Source of the DNA: Muricea muricata
Taxonomy: Eukaryota; Cnidaria; Anthozoa; Malacalcyonacea; Plexauridae
Direction: 5' to 3'
DNA: 64,000 nucleotides
Assembly (NCBI GenBank): GCA_963855995.1
Contig: OY979717.1
Span: 70,726,354-70,790,353, forward strand
This document shows, piece by piece, positions 32,616 to 43,707 of this stretch (within the stretch, counting starts at the first letter, position 1; each line of letters starts with the position of its first letter). Below the pieces are notes generated by a model, which saw only the letters and a list, made by a program, of their open reading frames with translations, did not search any database and had not been told where the DNA came from. Position numbers and translations under genes: made by a program.

Positions 32616-32657
32616 TCGCTACTCGGAGTTTCACGCGCTTAGGCGATCATCAGGCAA
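32616..32657 (-). ncRNA. Type I hammerhead ribozyme motif of PLE
   Basis: On the minus strand, TTGC pairs with GCGA (stem I) around CTGATGA, stem II CGC/GCG next to a U-U mismatch, GAAA, and stem III ACT-CCG-AGT with cleavage after the following A. All conserved core bases are present. It lies 3' of the PLE ORF on the same strand, the place of the PLE pseudo-LTR. Confidence 0.65.
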
Positions 32658-32689
32658 ATGACTAATTTTTCAGCTAAATACATTTCACG

Positions 32690-33852
32690 TTTCGTGGTTT
32701 CAGGTTACATACATGGCGGCATTTACTAAAAAGTTCAGAGCGTTTAAACGTTTAAAATGCTCTTTTTTCGGCCTTTTAAGATGAGCTGCTTTTCTCCTAA
32801 GCACAAGGGGCATTTTCTCGTGCCTGTCGGGATCTATTTGATGATTCTCCATTTGTTGTTGAATGCTCTTTTGGTGTCTTTGAGGTGCCACACATGTATG
32901 GAAAGCTCAGTTTCGGTTTGGCATCTTCTGTTGTTGAGTGACTTCTGGTGGTTTCTATATCGTGCTTTGAAGTCATTGGCTGTGACGCCTATGTAGGTCT
33001 TCGTCTCGTTGTTGTCGGTTGCCGTCACTTCTTCTTCGTATACCACGCTCTTTTGTAGACATTTTCCTTGGGTTGGGCATTTGTCAGTTTGTCTGCAGGT
33101 ACAGTTGCGTGTGTCTTTCGTGCTTCTAGGTTCCGTTTGTTTAGTGTGGCTTTTGAGTACTGCTTTGTTATGTCTTGAGATGAATGATCTCATGTTTTCG
33201 TTGCAACTATAGCTTATACGTACAGTGTGTCTGTTGAAAAGTTTGCTAAGTTTATTGCTTGGAGGGAAGTGCTTGTCAATTAGTTGTAGGAACTCGTGGG
33301 CAATGTTAGTCTTAACGTTTTTACTAAAAGGAGGATTGTGCCAGATCACGTTTCGTAATCTGCTGCGTCTTGTGTTAGTGTTAGCATTAGGTGGTTGATA
33401 TGTTAGCTGTGCGTTGAAATCGCTTCTTCTTAATGATTCGTTGCACTCTGGGGCTGCTGCGTCGAATGTTCCTTTGTCACAAGATAGCCTATTGATACGT
33501 TTGTTGATTGAATTGGGTAGTTCGCGTAGGATGGACGGTGGGTGGTTTGATGAGTTGTTAATGTAGAGAGGTTCGTCGTTTGGTTTTCTGTACGGCTTGC
33601 AAAAGTCGTTTGCAAGGTCGAATGTTATGTCGAGGAAATTTGTTCGTTGTTGGTTTTTCAGTGCTGTGATGCTTAGACCGAGCTCCTTGAACTTCCGTAT
33701 GAGGTCTTTTTTCGCTTTCTCGCATAGTCTACCGGAATTCGTATTCAGGACTGCCAAGCCATCATCACGGTATAAGCCAACATCTCTACCGAATAGCTCC
33801 TGGAGTGAGTTTAATATGAACAGGCCAATCAGCTCGCATATTTCTGCTCCGT
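32690..33852 (-). pseudogene. PLE C-terminal half: RT motif YRDDG, linker, GIY-YIG
   Basis: The frame reads CELIGLFILNSLQELFG and GLYRDDGLAVLNT, the PLE RT catalytic motif. The ORF start near 33757 is inside this motif, so the coding region runs on upstream to a TAG at about 33855. Next come a linker with KLFNRHTVRISYSCNENMRS and NCTCRQTDKCPTQGKC, then GIY-YIG (TYIGVTANDFKARYRNHQKS). After WRIIK the frame breaks and the C-terminal KCPLCLGEKQ block is out of frame. The N-terminal half of the same RT lies at 35796-36212 beyond an inserted element. Confidence 0.8.
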
Positions 33853-33857
33853 GCTAA

Positions 33858-35795
33858 CAGCTGGCCATTTTGTTGTCGCTGTCTAAAATAGCGTGGGCGC
33901 ATTTCTTGAACTTAGTCTTTTTTTCTTCGAGCAATGAAAACACGTATTTTGAAATAATTTTTTAAAGTCTTTTATTGATTTTCTCATGGAAAATAAGACG
34001 TTTCTCAACAAAATAAGTCACAGTGTTTGTATGCAACGATATAACAGCATAATCGAGTGCAAACGTGCGAAGAAATGCTATTTGGAAATTGGCGACAAAT
34101 GGATATTTTCCACTCATGGTCAGAATTTCAGAGGCAGGGTTTAAATACATGGAAACAAAAAAGTGTTCTCATTTTACTGTTGGTAGATGCTTAGTAACTA
34201 TTTATTTCACAGGTATGCTGAGTAAGTTGTTTGTTCTACCTTATCATGAATCATAAGTGTCTGAAAATACACAATTTGAAGAAAATGACATATATTCCCC
34301 TTGTAGATTTGCAGAGTATAACCGTTGCCTTTAGTTAAATCCTACTTTGTTCTATTAAAGCTTGAACCATTCATAGGAAAAATGCGCCAGATGTGGCAAT
34401 CAACAAATGCATTTGCTGTAGTGCAGATGACATGTGATGACCTGTTATTTCAATTGCTCCACTATTAGCTTATTATAAAGTAAAAATAGCTGCAAAATGA
34501 TGTTGACGAGAATCGAGTATTGCTGTTATGATGTAGCAAGTGCTGTACTGATTTGTTCAAATTTAGAAGTCTCGTGGTACTGTTTAACACAGGCATGTTT
34601 GCCTTGTGAAATCCTGTAGTGACATGGCATATAAATGCAAATATCTCAAAGGTTTGACTATTGCCTTTCTCTGAAATATGCCCTAAAATTATCTTTTCAT
34701 ATCAAGTGTCCTGGTAAAGTTAGTGGGCATGGTGGGAAAAATGCGCATGACATGTTTTTTTTACCTAAATCATGTACATCCAGTAATCTCATAACATTTT
34801 GCTTCATCTTTCTAGACACATAATAGCTATATATTCACTCATTGTAAATGAAAATTTAATACAATGTTGCTTGCACCCTGATAAAGTAATGACACTCTTT
34901 TGTACCCCTTTAATTCTATATAAAAGTTGTAGACATGTGTCAAATTTTGCACTTGGCTGTTACTGATGTTACTGCTAAGGTTTAAATTATATTGCATTTA
35001 TTGAAATGATATCACAAAACAATCTAAATATGCTTTTTAATTGCAATTTTCATGAAATAATCCTAAAAGTTGTTATACTGGCATACTGGTGTACAATTGT
35101 GCAGTTTTTTTATGTGCAGCATCCTAGGTAGCCCAAAATTGTTCAGTGTTTTGATAAATTCAAACATCCATTCAGTTTTATATTGAGGTCTGTGGCGTAG
35201 CAGTAATTGCGTAATTGTATATATATATATTAATATACAATGACGCAACTACCACTACGCCACAGACCTCAATATAAGACTGAATGGATGTTTGAATTTA
35301 TCAAAACACTGAACAATTTTGGGCTACCTAGGGCAGCATATGCATTAATTTGACAAATTAAATTACATTTATTTTTATTATATTTTATGCTTTATTTGTA
35401 ATAACATTGCTTAAATCTTCCAAACCAGTCAACAATGTCTTTCTAGCTTGCATACCTATGTTTTTAATCCGTATCTACTTGGACTGGACAAATGATGGGT
35501 AATATTCATTGATTGAATTTTCAAAAAGTACGAGCTTGCCTGTATTCATAGCATAAAAGCAAAATAATAAAGCAAAATAATAAATTTTTAAGTTAAAACC
35601 TTTGTGGTGGATCGGTTAACGTTTTTCATTAAATATTAAAGTATTTTTGTTCATTAAAGTGGTTGTTCTATGAGTATTAAAGCCAGGCAAATCCAGAAAA
35701 CACTCTATTCATACGCTGCCATATTGAATTTCACTTCCTCGCCCCAGGGATTGCGCGCTAAATTTGGCGCATGCTCCGAACAAAATGCCCAGCTG
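33858..35795. mobile_element. 1.9 kb non-autonomous DNA transposon inserted in the PLE
   Basis: Ends CAGCTGGCCATTTTG and CAAAATGCCCAGCTG are inverted repeats. TGCTCCGT (33845-33852) and TTCTCCGT (35796-35803) look like an imperfect 8-bp duplication, with five extra bases at the left. That suits a hAT-type element. The reading frame of the PLE RT resumes on either side. No transposase gene is seen; the interior is AT-rich and includes the foldback at 35123-35333. Confidence 0.55.
35123..35333. repeat. 211-bp near-perfect palindrome
   Basis: Arms of about 80-90 bp (starting CCTAGGTAGCCCAAAATTG) are complementary, with a TA-rich loop near 35215-35240. It lies inside the 1.9 kb inserted transposon and may be a separate MITE. 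Confidence 0.75.
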
Positions 35796-36212
35796 TTCTC
35801 CGTTGTAGCTTCCCATTGATACATCAAAGGTGCTATCTGAGCCGCGCTTTGACCATGTGTGGTTATTATGGAAGAGGAGTGATTTTCGTGCATGTTTGAT
35901 GATGGCGATATCTTTCGGGGAGATTATTGTGAATTGTTGGGCCCATGCGATTGATCGGTCCAGGAGTGATTCGGAAATGGACGGATAGAAGTCTACAATG
36001 TCGAACGATATTAAGGACTTCCGTTGTTTGTCCTTGATTGATTGGAACCATGAGATCGCCTCGGTCGTATTTCGCCACTGGTTTACTTGGGTTTGCGCTC
36101 GTATCTGATTGTTTATATTGTCTAGTATAGCTTTGCTGACTTTGCCGAGCTCACTCTTCGCGGGGTTGATGAGGTGGCATATGAAGGCAGGAGTATACAT
36201 ACATACATACAT
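35796..36212 (-). pseudogene. PLE reverse transcriptase, middle part
   Basis: Reads [20 protein letters not shown], then [18 protein letters not shown], which is PLE RT motif A. It continues with [20 protein letters not shown] and [12 protein letters not shown], where it meets the inserted transposon. On the other side, at 33852, the protein picks up as AEICELIG, so the two pieces are one interrupted gene. It is 5'-truncated at the (TA)n tract. Confidence 0.8.
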
Positions 36213-36214
36213 TT

Positions 36215-36345
<131 letters not shown>

Positions 36346-36413
36346 AAATGAGCTTGTTGGAGTTGTTACAAAAACATTTAACAGAGTGCTCAATGGATAA
36401 CCAGAGCATTATA

Positions 36414-36605
36414 TTAATTGAGAATAACGACTCAACAATTTGTATTTGGCATCTTTATTACTAATAGTTTCGTACCACTGATGTGGCACTCATCAGATAA
36501 ATAAGCCTACTGAATACAGAAAATGTTTACGCGATTTATGTACATGGTCTTTAAATCTAAGGTCACGACAGGTTATATAAATTAAGCGCACATCTTAAGT
36601 GACAG
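36414..36605 (-). repeat. Left inverted pseudo-LTR of PLE 2
   Basis: This ~190-bp arm is the near-exact inverted complement of 37265-37453. Its minus strand contains the hammerhead at 36448-36507. It sits 5' of the GIY-YIG ORF in opposite orientation to the right arm. Confidence 0.85.
36448..36507 (-). ncRNA. Type I hammerhead ribozyme, left arm
   Basis: This is a 60-nt copy, identical by eye, of the hammerhead at 37363-37422 but on the minus strand. All core positions and stems are conserved. Confidence 0.75.
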
Positions 36606-36608
36606 GTC

Positions 36609-37212
36609 CTCAAAATCATCGACGAGGAATTCCCTACATCCAACCCATTGCACAAGATATTTAACAGGAACACTCTCAAAATTAGCTACTGTTGCATGCC
36701 AAACATCAAGCAGACCTTAGACGGACACAACAAAGGTATCCTGTCGAAAAGCGTGAAGCCTAACACCACTGCAATCACATGTAACTGCCGGAAAGCTAAC
36801 GAATGTCCCTTATCGAAAAAATGCTCAACTGAATCCGTTTTATATCAAGCCACAGTCACATCCACCAGCGCTGATTCCCCCCAAACATACATTGGACTTA
36901 CTGAAAACTCTTTTAAAACTAGATACACTAACCATAAGGCCTCTTTTAAGAAGTACGACAAGAGAAATGCCACGGAGCTAAGCAAGTATATATGGCACTT
37001 ACAAGCCAACAATATTAATTATAATGTCAAATGGCGTATATTAAAACGTGCTAGACCATATAACCCAGTATCCAAGAGATGTAATTTGTGCTTGTGGGAA
37101 AAATACTTTATTATATTAAACCCGAAATGGCTAGCCTGAACAAACGTAATGAGTTAGTGTCATCGTGCAGACATGCAAATAAATTCCTTTTAAAAGCTTT
37201 TAAATCATTTGA
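36609..37212 (+). pseudogene. PLE 2: linker and GIY-YIG endonuclease
   Basis: The open frame 36648-37139 starts in the PLE linker (KIFNRNTLKISYCCMPNIKQ). It then has CNCRKANECPLSKKC, a conserved Cys cluster, and the GIY-YIG domain TYIGLTENSFKTRYTNHKAS. ELSKYIWHL and KRCNLCLWEKYFI follow. Beyond the stop a shifted frame continues with SLNKRNELVSSCRHANKF, the usual PLE C-terminus, so a one-base change ended the ORF early. The RT is absent. The fragment sits between two inverted pseudo-LTRs. Confidence 0.8.
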
Positions 37213-37264
37213 ATATACCGCGTAATATCGCAGCTGTAACATATTAGTATAATACTTCCGCGTC

Positions 37265-37453
37265 CTGTCACTTAAGATGTGCGCTTAATTTATATAACCT
37301 GTCGTGACCTTAGATTTAAAGACCATGTACATAAATCGCGTAAACATTTTCTGTATTCAGTAGGCTTATTTATCTGATGAGTGCCACATCAGTGGTACGA
37401 AACTATTAGTAATAAAGATGCCAAATACAAATTGTTGAGTCGTTATTCTCAAC
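37265..37453 (+). repeat. Right inverted pseudo-LTR of PLE 2
   Basis: Complement of 36414-36605. It starts CCTGTCACTTAAGATG and ends TTATTCTCAAC, after which LINE sequence starts at once. It carries the plus-strand hammerhead. Confidence 0.85.
37363..37422 (+). ncRNA. Type I hammerhead ribozyme, right arm
   Basis: Stem I is GGC/GCC plus TTTAT/ATAAA with a 3x3 internal loop. The core is CTGATGA. Stem II is GTGCCAC/GTGGTAC with loop ATCA. GAAA follows, then stem III ACT-ATT-AGT and cleavage after A37411 (GTA triplet). Every invariant position is present, so it is expected to self-cleave. This is the architecture described for PLE-encoded hammerheads. Confidence 0.8.
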
Positions 37454-37455
37454 GT

Positions 37456-38340
37456 TATTCTCGTATCCGTTGTACACTATACAAGACGTTGGTACGCAGC
37501 CACTTCGCATACAGTTATCAAGTCTGGTCACCACAGCATGTTTCGCTAATCCTTGATATGGAAGAGGTTCAAAGACGAGCAACAAGGTTTATCATGTCGC
37601 TGCCCTATCAATCCGAAACCTGCTACAAAGACTGACTGCTAAAAACAGGGTTACTCCCTTTGAGTTACTGGAATGAGTACTTAGACTTAATGTACTTCTT
37701 TAAAGCAATATTGAGAAATGATCAAAACATTACAACTAAATTACGTAATCGTGTCACTAGAAGCGAAATAACTAATGGCATTAGTATAAAGATACCTAGA
37801 GTAAACACATTAACTTATCAGAACAGCTATTATAACAGGACTTCTAGAATATTCAACAGTCTACCACCAAATATCCGTGGATCGGATGTTACACTTGGAC
37901 AATTTAAGTTATACTTGTTGAAATATTATCATAAGATGACTCAACTAGTATATGAGTTTGAAGTTCCCCAAACTTTCAAAACTGTCTGTGTTAAATGTCA
38001 TTCCTGTAGTCCGTTGTCCAGTCTTGCAGATAAAATGTGTTGTATGTAGATAGCCCGGTTCATCCGCTGACCTCAGATTGCTCAGATTTTTGCTGAATTT
38101 TACTTTTTTGGCTTTCGTTGATAGAAATTAAGCCTCGAAATATAGGTTAAGAAACGATCTCTTGAACATGCAGTTTCGTATTTTCACTTATTATCCGATT
38201 ATCTTTCTGAGGACGACGAATAACCTTGTCAATATTGTTGAATTTAAATTTAGGTACCCTGTTAATGGAGCAATGAGCTCTGTAGGGATCACCGGTCAAA
38301 TTTGACAAAGCTTGTAAATAAATAAATAAATAAATATTAG
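37456..38340 (+). pseudogene. Non-LTR retrotransposon 3' end
   Basis: Encodes the post-RT region of a LINE: CTLYKTLVRSHFAYSYQVWS, EVQRRATRFIM, a TGA at about 37633, then LLPLSYWNEYLDLMYFFKAI and RTSRIFNSLPPNIRG in a second frame. The 3' end is an (AAAT)n tail at about 38315-38338. The 5' part is replaced by the PLE arm at 37453. Confidence 0.8.
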
Positions 38341-38357
38341 TAAATATAAAACAAAGC

Positions 38358-38570
38358 TCAACAAATTTGACTTGGCGTTTTATTACTAATAGATTTGTAC
38401 CACTAATGTGGCACTCATCAGATAAAGTTACCTAATATAATATATCGTAAGTTCTTGCTGTGAACCATTAGGCAATTTTATCTGATGAGTGCCACATCAG
38501 TGGTATGAAGCTATTAGTAATAAAACGCCACGACAAATTTGTTGAGTTCTGTTTTATATTTTACTATATA
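38358..38570. repeat. Inverted pair of PLE-type hammerhead repeats
   Basis: Two inverted copies of the pseudo-LTR core face each other around an ~80-bp spacer. The plus-strand copy (38471-38529) has CTGATGA and the stems, but GAAG replaces GAAA, giving a G-U pair at the base of stem III. The minus-strand copy has lost the GAAA box. There is no ORF between them, as in a minimal retrozyme-like derivative. Confidence 0.6.
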
Positions 38571-38603
38571 GTTATGAGAAGTATTCTTCGAGAGATGGTG
38601 TAT

Positions 38604-39994
38604 CTAGGCAAAAAATTCAGAGGTTTGATTCCCATATAAACATGATAAAGCATTCTGAATAACTGCAAAAACCAAGTACATATTTCCCACACAACACAGC
38701 CCAATCTTTAGGTTGCTTTTCAAATCTATGCATCTGAATGATCCTTCAATCTCGCCAAATGCCCATTCAACCGATACACGAACAGAGCTCATATCGATTT
38801 ATTGAAATCCTGCATAATTATTTGGTGTCAACACAGCTTCTCTGAGTGGTGCTTGAAGGTGGATTCGCAATGGATACGCAGGATCTCCATAAAGGCATAA
38901 GGGTTCTCCATCGGGTGAAAAAGCATGCTGTTCCAAACTTTGTAGCAGATTAGACTCAGCAAGCATTGCTTCATCATGCCTTTTTCCTTCTGTAAAAGTA
39001 AAATAAATATTCACATAATTGTTCCACAAATTAACCATCAATTTCTCGTTCATGGACTCGGAGTGTTTTAAAATTGTTTGGTGTTGCTCAGAATAAAAAA
39101 TAATGAAGTTGGGTATATAGGGGTATTAGAAAACAGGATACACTGAATTTAATCCTAATCCATGAAGAAAGAGTGCTCACATGTAAACAGTCAGAGATAC
39201 AATAACATCTATTCAAACAAACTCAACTTACAGGTTTGAAACGTACAATGTAAATGCATAAACATTTAGACAAATTTTTCTCGTATTTCATGCATCACCA
39301 TTTTTGATAATTACTTATAGACATGAAAAATGAATAACTCATACCTAATGGACCGAACATGTTGGCAATCATTCCGTTCGGTAAAGAAACTGTTTGAAAC
39401 TTCAGGGAATGAACGCGTTTGTGCCCATTTTTACACAATGCGTTGATTTTTTTTGGCCTGCATATCGGTCAAATTGTGCCGTCTACGAACCCGAAACAAT
39501 TTGACAACGCTGCTCCTCTCCTGTGTATCGCGTCGACATACAGTTGTAGTTTTGGAGAACTGAGGAGTGTCTCATTCCATTCCAGTATTCTGTGGCTATG
39601 ACCATATAACTTCGTTTGCTATGTGACTCAATTCTGGTACAGGATGTCCAAAAATAGGAATCATATCTGCGTACCTACAGGGATACGCCAAACGCCGTAG
39701 CAGAACACACAGCCCCTCTACCTTTCTGGCAGTAGTTCGCTGGTAACAGAGGAAAATCTCCGGTAAACCGAGTGCATCTGCCAGGACAGGAATATCTCCT
39801 CTTTCAAATCTAAAATTTGATATACACTCAGCTTCAGGCACGCTTTGTAGGTCAAACCTTTCGTACTGTGTGTAATCAAATTCAGGATTATCCGATGTGT
39901 TTTCGTCCAGCATCAACATTAGTTGCTCGGTTGTGATACGCTTTTTACAATAACTGTATAAAAGCAAGTCCCGAGCCTGTTTAAACGATGCCAT
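38604..39994 (-). pseudogene. Harbinger (PIF/ISL2EU-like) DDE transposase, two exons
   Basis: Exon 1 (39994-39345) starts MASFKQARDLLLYSYCKKRI and contains the ALGLPEIFLCYQRTTARKVE region and GFVDGTI with the first catalytic Asp. Exon 2 (38989-38604) carries EGKRHDEAMLAES, GDPAYPLRIHLQAPLRE with the second Asp, and SVEWAFGEIEGSFR with the Glu. The intron 39344-38990 has a GTATGA donor and TTTACAG acceptor. A TGA follows the first Asp motif near 39470 and a TAA follows NNYAGFQ near 38796, so it is dead. With the Myb-like gene at 29273 it forms a standard convergent Harbinger gene pair. Confidence 0.8.
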
Positions 39995-40224
39995 AGCAAA
40001 AAACTCACTTTAAAACACTAAAAGACCTTTGCAAAATGACGTCTTTGTTTATTTACGTTTGTACGTACTTATAATGTTTCAAATTTTTCTGAACAATTTT
40101 TTTTTAACAAAACTTAAAATTGGTTCGCTACTCTATACAAACATTGCCAATTTGAAAAACAAAATTATTGGCAGGAAATGATCACATGATCGATACCTTC
40201 ACCACAGGGTGTCCCAAAATAATA
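39995..40224. other. Harbinger 5' flank
   Basis: AT-rich leader of the transposase gene, without a recognised promoter. CACAGGGTGTCCC at 40202-40214 resembles a MITE end but no partner is seen. Confidence 0.3.
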
Positions 40225-40433
40225 ACATGAACTTTATGATCTAGTTGTTCATTCGAAACAATTCCTTTAGTTTTAATCTCTTTATCTTTTAAAAATCGTT
40301 TGATACTTCTGGGACTGAAACCTCGCTGCTCTTGATATTTTGTCTTCAAAACCTCCGCTAAGTCATCTATTGTGTTACCTTCCTTCGACAAAAATTCTCT
40401 GATAAAACCTTCGTGTTCTTTAAGAGCAGCCAT
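40225..40433 (-). pseudogene. HTH-like N-terminal frame in the right arm
   Basis: From ATG at 40433 the frame reads MAALKEHEGFIREFLSKEG, NTIDDLAEVLKTKYQEQ and FSPRSIKRFLKDKEIKTKG. It is the better preserved of the two arm copies and likely the 5' end of the original transposase of the 12.3 kb element. After LDHK it diverges from the left copy and enters unrelated sequence. The rest of that transposase is not in the interval. Confidence 0.45.
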
Positions 40434-41114
40434 ATTGCTATGTATATATATCACTGAGCTATATTATATATCTATTTATCTATTAAAAAATAACCGGGGG
40501 AGTCGACTTCGACTTCCTGCGCCCGTCGAATACTTTCCGAAAGAAGTTTGCGGCGTTGTCATTTTTTTATATGGAAAATGGAAAACAAGATTTGTTTCAA
40601 AATCCGTTTTCCGTTTACCAAGCGCTCGGAAAACGAATGGCCCTTTTATAAATTAATAAACATGATAATTTCGTTCTCCAAGCTGTTTTTCAAAATTGAA
40701 AAACGAAAAGCGGAATTCAGCGACTTTTTTTCGTTTTTCTAGAGCCCGAAAAACGAATCGCCCATTGATACACGCATTGTGTATCTATTCATATATTCGT
40801 GTTGAGCTTTTTGAAATCAGTTAGCATTATAGAGTTGATTTGAAAAGAAATCATTCGGGATCACGCGAGTATATGAACATGCACTCTTTTGACTTTTATC
40901 AGTTGAAAACTTACATGTATTATGTGACATACCAGTTAGCTGAATATCAATATCTAATGTAATTTTTTTGGTTTGTTTTGATTAAAAATTTATGTTTAAA
41001 AATTAAATTAATAATGTTAAAAGGTGCGAACAATCCTCTTATCTGGGAGTCTCCCTTCTTTGTCATGCGCACAACCGACGCGCAGAACGGATTCTGAGAA
41101 TTTTATTTATTTAA

Positions 41115-41885
41115 GGGGGTCCAATAGTAAAAAAAAATTTTGTGTGTTTTAATGCTATGCAGTTCATCTTTGGTCAGGTGTTAGGACATGGTACCACAAA
41201 CATAAAAATAAGTTTTTCAAAGTTACCATTGCCATGGTTACCATGTTAATTACTCCCTGATGGTGAAAAATCCATATATTTGTAAAAATGATATCTCAAC
41301 AACTATGAATGATAAAAATCTAAAATAACTTTATTTTAATAGTAAATCACATGCTCTTGGAGATGAACAAGAACTATGGTGATTGAGGCAAAAATAAATT
41401 TTTTGCGGACAAAATATTGAAACTAGATATTATCGAGATGATACTGACTATCATAACTTGCATGCTATTGCAAATATTTTTATGATTCTGGTTCATCTCC
41501 AAGAGAATGTAACACAGAGCACACACGGAAAGTTTGAAGTCAATAGCTTACATACTTCTTGAGATATTGCGCATGCAATAATGGCGATTGGTGGTTTTCG
41601 GCAATTTGAGAAAAACTGCTTTAAAGTTTTTGCATGCATTAGAATAACATTAATCGAACAATGCTATGGAAAAGGACACAATAGAGTAAACCAATTGCAT
41701 ACCATTATTTGCTCTGGGTAAAATCATGGTTTTACCCTGACACGGTGTAGAATTTGCTGAATTTCTCCGTTTATAATTCATTTTGTTGTTTGAAATTTTG
41801 GATATGTTTGGAGAACGGCGTTAACAATATTTTGTAAAATTTTTGAAAATCGATGAGTTTTGAAATTATTTACTATTGAACCCCC
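41115..41885. mobile_element. 771-bp TTAA-type MITE
   Basis: Ends GGGGGTCCAATAGTAAA and TTTACTATTGAACCCCC, flanked by TTAA at 41111-41114 and 41886-41889. TTAA duplication points to piggyBac, Kolobok or Sola3 mobilisation. No ORF of note. Confidence 0.7.
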
Positions 41886-41950
41886 TTAATACACATGAAA
41901 TTATTACTTATACTAAGAATCAAACACGAGCAGAGTGCAAATCAACGTAC

Positions 41951-42059
41951 CTGACAGTTGTAGGGTCTTCTAAAACACCAGTCAATGTAACCCAAATATC
42001 AACAGACCCATGTGTTTCATTTCCAATAAAAAAGGCACTTGTAAACTGGACAGTGGCAA
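41951..42059 (-). CDS. Exon A of Calx-beta domain 5
   Basis: Encodes ATVQFTSAFFIGNETHG then SVDIWVTLTGVLEDPTTV. 109 bp, acceptor TTCCCAG, donor GTACGT, phase 1-2. The SINE at 42095 lies only about 35 bp upstream of the acceptor. Confidence 0.85.
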
Positions 42060-42094
42060 CTGGGAAAAAGAATTAAAGAAATTAGTGACCATAT

Positions 42095-42354
42095 ATTTTT
42101 TTTATTAACTTCGCCACAAGGGCAGGGTCACCACAACAGCCTGAGCCAATTACTGTGGGCCCGTATTAACTATCCCACCCTGACAACATTCCCTGTGGGA
42201 GGAAACCGAAGTACCCGAAGAAAACGCACGACTTCCGGCAGAGCGTTGACTACACTCTTTTCACATGAGGACTGAGTTCGAGTCTACCTTACTGGGTATC
42301 GAACTCAGAACCTTAGAGGTGAGTGGTCTGACCACTACACCACCGAAGCCCCGA
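42095..42354 (-). mobile_element. tRNA-derived SINE with Deu-like core
   Basis: On the minus strand it starts GGGGCTTCGGTGGTGTAGTG, covering a tRNA-type A box, followed by a B box (GAGTTCGATACC) at about 42293-42306. The body contains a stretch at about 42190-42230 (CGGTTTCCTCCCACAGGG) that matches the Deu domain found in SINEs across animals. It ends in an A/T-rich tail. Confidence 0.7.
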
Positions 42355-42473
42355 GCCCCACAGAGATGCAAAGCAAATAAAGAGACCGAATTTTAAAACA
42401 ATAAATTAACGGTTCGAGCGAAAGGTCTTTGAACAAAACGTTGATTTTTGCTTTATCGTTTCATGTACACTCC

Positions 42474-42715
42474 TGGGGCTAGTTGTTCAAAGCTGGATTA
42501 GCACTTACCCTAGATTAAAGCTTAACCCACTGTTCTCGTTTCTGTATTTATAAACGCCCGTTTAATCCCGAACTTTAGAAACCAAAACTTCTACTGATCT
42601 AGACAAGATTTTGGAAGAAATATTTCCAAACTTGTAAACAAGCTAATAGGAAATTTATATTTAATCTTACGTCAACACAGAGTTAAGCTAACCACTTTTG
42701 AACAACCTGCCTCCG
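42474..42715. mobile_element. MITE, GGGGC(C/T)(G/A)GTTGT family
   Basis: Ends GGGGCTAGTTGTTCAAAG and CTTTTGAACAACCTGCCTC are imperfect inverted repeats. Related to 23130 and 43708. Non-coding. Confidence 0.55.
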
Positions 42716-43296
42716 GAATATCCCCGATAATTCGGAGTATTCCCAAAGTATTTTTTAAGGAGAAAAAGCTTAACTAGTATAGTTTAGATGAGATGTCGAG
42801 AATAAAATTGTAGGAACCACAGAGGCGAGTCCATTTCGGTAAAATTCTTAAACATTACGAGTATTATTAATGCAAAATTGTACGATCAACATCACATGTT
42901 TATTATTTGTTATTGCCATGATAAAATTGCACACCTCAAATGTTCAGCGTTTGAAAAGTTTTTGAAACGACAATTTTCAATGTCAAAATCATATTTTTTC
43001 TTTAAATAAAAATTTTAATGCTTTTATTCTATTTTATTAGGACTTTTGTTAATTCATCTGGAGCTGTTCTGTTTGTTGAATACTTTCCGCCATTGTGTTT
43101 GTTTCGCCATTTAATTGTTCTGCTGCACAATTAATGAAATAATTGTACGCCTCATGACCAATTAGCATACAATAATCTTTTCATGGTAATAATAATAATA
43201 AACGTTATTATTCATATTGTTTTACTATGGTATTTACTTAATACGCCTGAGAAATTAACTTGTAATGCTTAGGCCAGACTATAGTTCCACACTTAC

Positions 43297-43523
43297 AATT
43301 ATCATCAACAATTTCAATCGTGTGTTCACGAACAGACCCAATGGTCACTTGGTTAGAAACTGCAGTCAAAACAACTTTAAACGATTCCAATTCTTCAATT
43401 CTCTGATCATCAATGATGGTAAATCCAACGTCTTTCAAAAGATCACCAGGTTGAAAGGTTAGAATTTCTGTTGCCTGCTGGTAATCAGTATTTGCAGTAG
43501 CAGAATCATCTTGAGTGCTCAAA
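43297..43523 (-). CDS. Exon B of Calx-beta domain 4
   Basis: Encodes STQDDSATANTDYQQATEIL, TFQPGDLLKDVGFTI, IEELESFKVVLTAVSNQV and the IEIVDDN end. 227 bp, acceptor TTTTAG, donor GTAAGT (strong), phase 2-1. Confidence 0.9.
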
Positions 43524-43707
43524 CTAAAATTGAGAATTATAAACATTCAAGCACTTCATTTGGACCGGACTGGAAACGAGTCAAATAGAGATGGTGCCGT
43601 GAACAGTGATTATGTGTCTTCCATTATTTAATTCAATAATAAACAAATTTACTCTGGGTTCGTCATTTGATCATGATAGAACTCCTGGTTGGTTGAATAT
43701 CTATAGG

